Positions 33,574 through 33,889 of a stretch of DNA of 33,889 bases are shown one piece after another (within the stretch, counting starts at the first letter, position 1; each line of letters starts with the position of its first letter). Under the pieces are notes generated by a model. It ran no database searches and had not been told where the DNA came from. It worked only from the letters and a program-made list of their open reading frames with translations. The position numbers and the translations under genes are program-made. The stretch is from Nostoc sp. PA-18-2419. GTDB lineage: Bacteria; Cyanobacteriota; Cyanobacteriia; Cyanobacteriales; Nostocaceae. Location of the stretch: positions 90,384 to 124,272 of the forward strand of contig NZ_SZNH01000006.1 in assembly GCF_005869855.1 (NCBI RefSeq). Reading direction: 5' to 3'.

Positions 33574-33889
33574 ATGACTGCGATCGCTGGCAAACATCTA
33601 ACGCTTGAGGAAAATTTGAACTATGATGATGGCACGGATAGCCATTATGAATTGGTGGCAGGTGAATTAGTTGCAATACCACCTGAAAGCCCAAAAAATG
33701 TCCAGATATCTCTCTTTTTGCTGATAAATTTCCTCAAGTTTGTTCCAGTTAATCGGTTAAGTAACAAAGTTGAAATTATTGTTGCTGGTTCTCGTGCGAC
33801 AATTCGCATTCCTGATTTAGTTGTGCTGACGGATGAACTTGCAACAGCCCTAGAAGGTGCAACGCGATCCACAATCACTGTGGATATGC
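33574..33889 (+). CDS. Uma2-family putative nuclease, N-terminal part (cut by window edge)
   Basis: The first 105 codons of a Uma2/DUF820 protein, a PD-(D/E)XK-like family greatly expanded in cyanobacteria. From ATG 33574 it reads MTAIAGKHLTLEENLNYDDG, then YELVAGELVAIPPESP (usual substrate-side strand), NRLSNKVEIIVAG and TIRIPDLVVLTDE, where the Asp before LVVLTDE is a likely metal ligand. The 3' end is missing. Function in cyanobacteria is unsettled; nuclease activity is inferred from fold. The start overlaps a GCGATCGC site. Confidence 0.8.
   Translation, partial: MTAIAGKHLTLEENLNYDDGTDSHYELVAGELVAIPPESPKNVQISLFLLINFLKFVPVNRLSNKVEIIVAGSRATIRIPDLVVLTDELATALEGATRSTITVDM

Overview
The window reads as chromosomal DNA of a filamentous, probably heterocyst-forming cyanobacterium (Nostocales; Nostoc, Calothrix or Tolypothrix-like). 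Three things point there. The octamer GCGATCGC (HIP1) occurs dozens of times, mostly inside genes. Tandem 7-bp repeats (STRRs such as TAGTCAT, GGACAAA, CTCAGCA) and small dispersed repeats fill many gaps. The gene set also fits: a two-gene ATP synthase beta/epsilon operon, a SecA without a C-terminal zinc domain, and a SirB1-type protein. No rRNA, tRNA, CRISPR array, prophage or complete insertion sequence was seen.

Layout. Positions 1-4353 are all minus strand: the 5' part of hisC, a small YqiA-like esterase, glutathione reductase (gor) and a secreted FecR-domain protein with a 39-bp minisatellite. A divergent gene at 4978 encodes a predicted outer-membrane beta-barrel. Next come a 3-mercaptopyruvate sulfurtransferase (minus), an MnmD-type tRNA methyltransferase, an HD-GYP response regulator and glmU (all plus), and a large SPFH/band-7 membrane protein (minus). 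From 14404 to 20875 lie a DUF697-type GTPase, a membrane protein with an HNH-like motif, a five-repeat mechanosensitive-channel-like protein, an SRPBCC protein and a SirB1 protein. From 21680 the atpD-atpC operon (atpB-atpE in cyanobacterial naming) converges on secA. The rest of the minus strand holds a diheme cytochrome c, a MoxR ATPase, ribF, an MBL-fold hydrolase and surE. It ends with pheS and the start of a Uma2-family gene on plus.

Most genes are housekeeping and stand as single units; only atpD-atpC is clearly an operon. Possible functional groups are envelope and membrane: the FecR/beta-barrel pair, the SPFH protein, the MscS-like protein, and the convergent GTPase/HNH-like pair.

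The strongest unusual signal is how far short repeats enter genes. Heptamer arrays carry the stop of atpD, the start of atpC, both ends of the sulfurtransferase gene, the stop of ribF and the start of pheS. Repeat-like DNA also appears in frame inside ribF, the tRNA methyltransferase gene and the cytochrome gene. I did not find a clear new defence or biosynthetic system. The best candidates for undescribed biology are the membrane HNH-like protein beside the GTPase, and the SPFH protein with an internal duplication.
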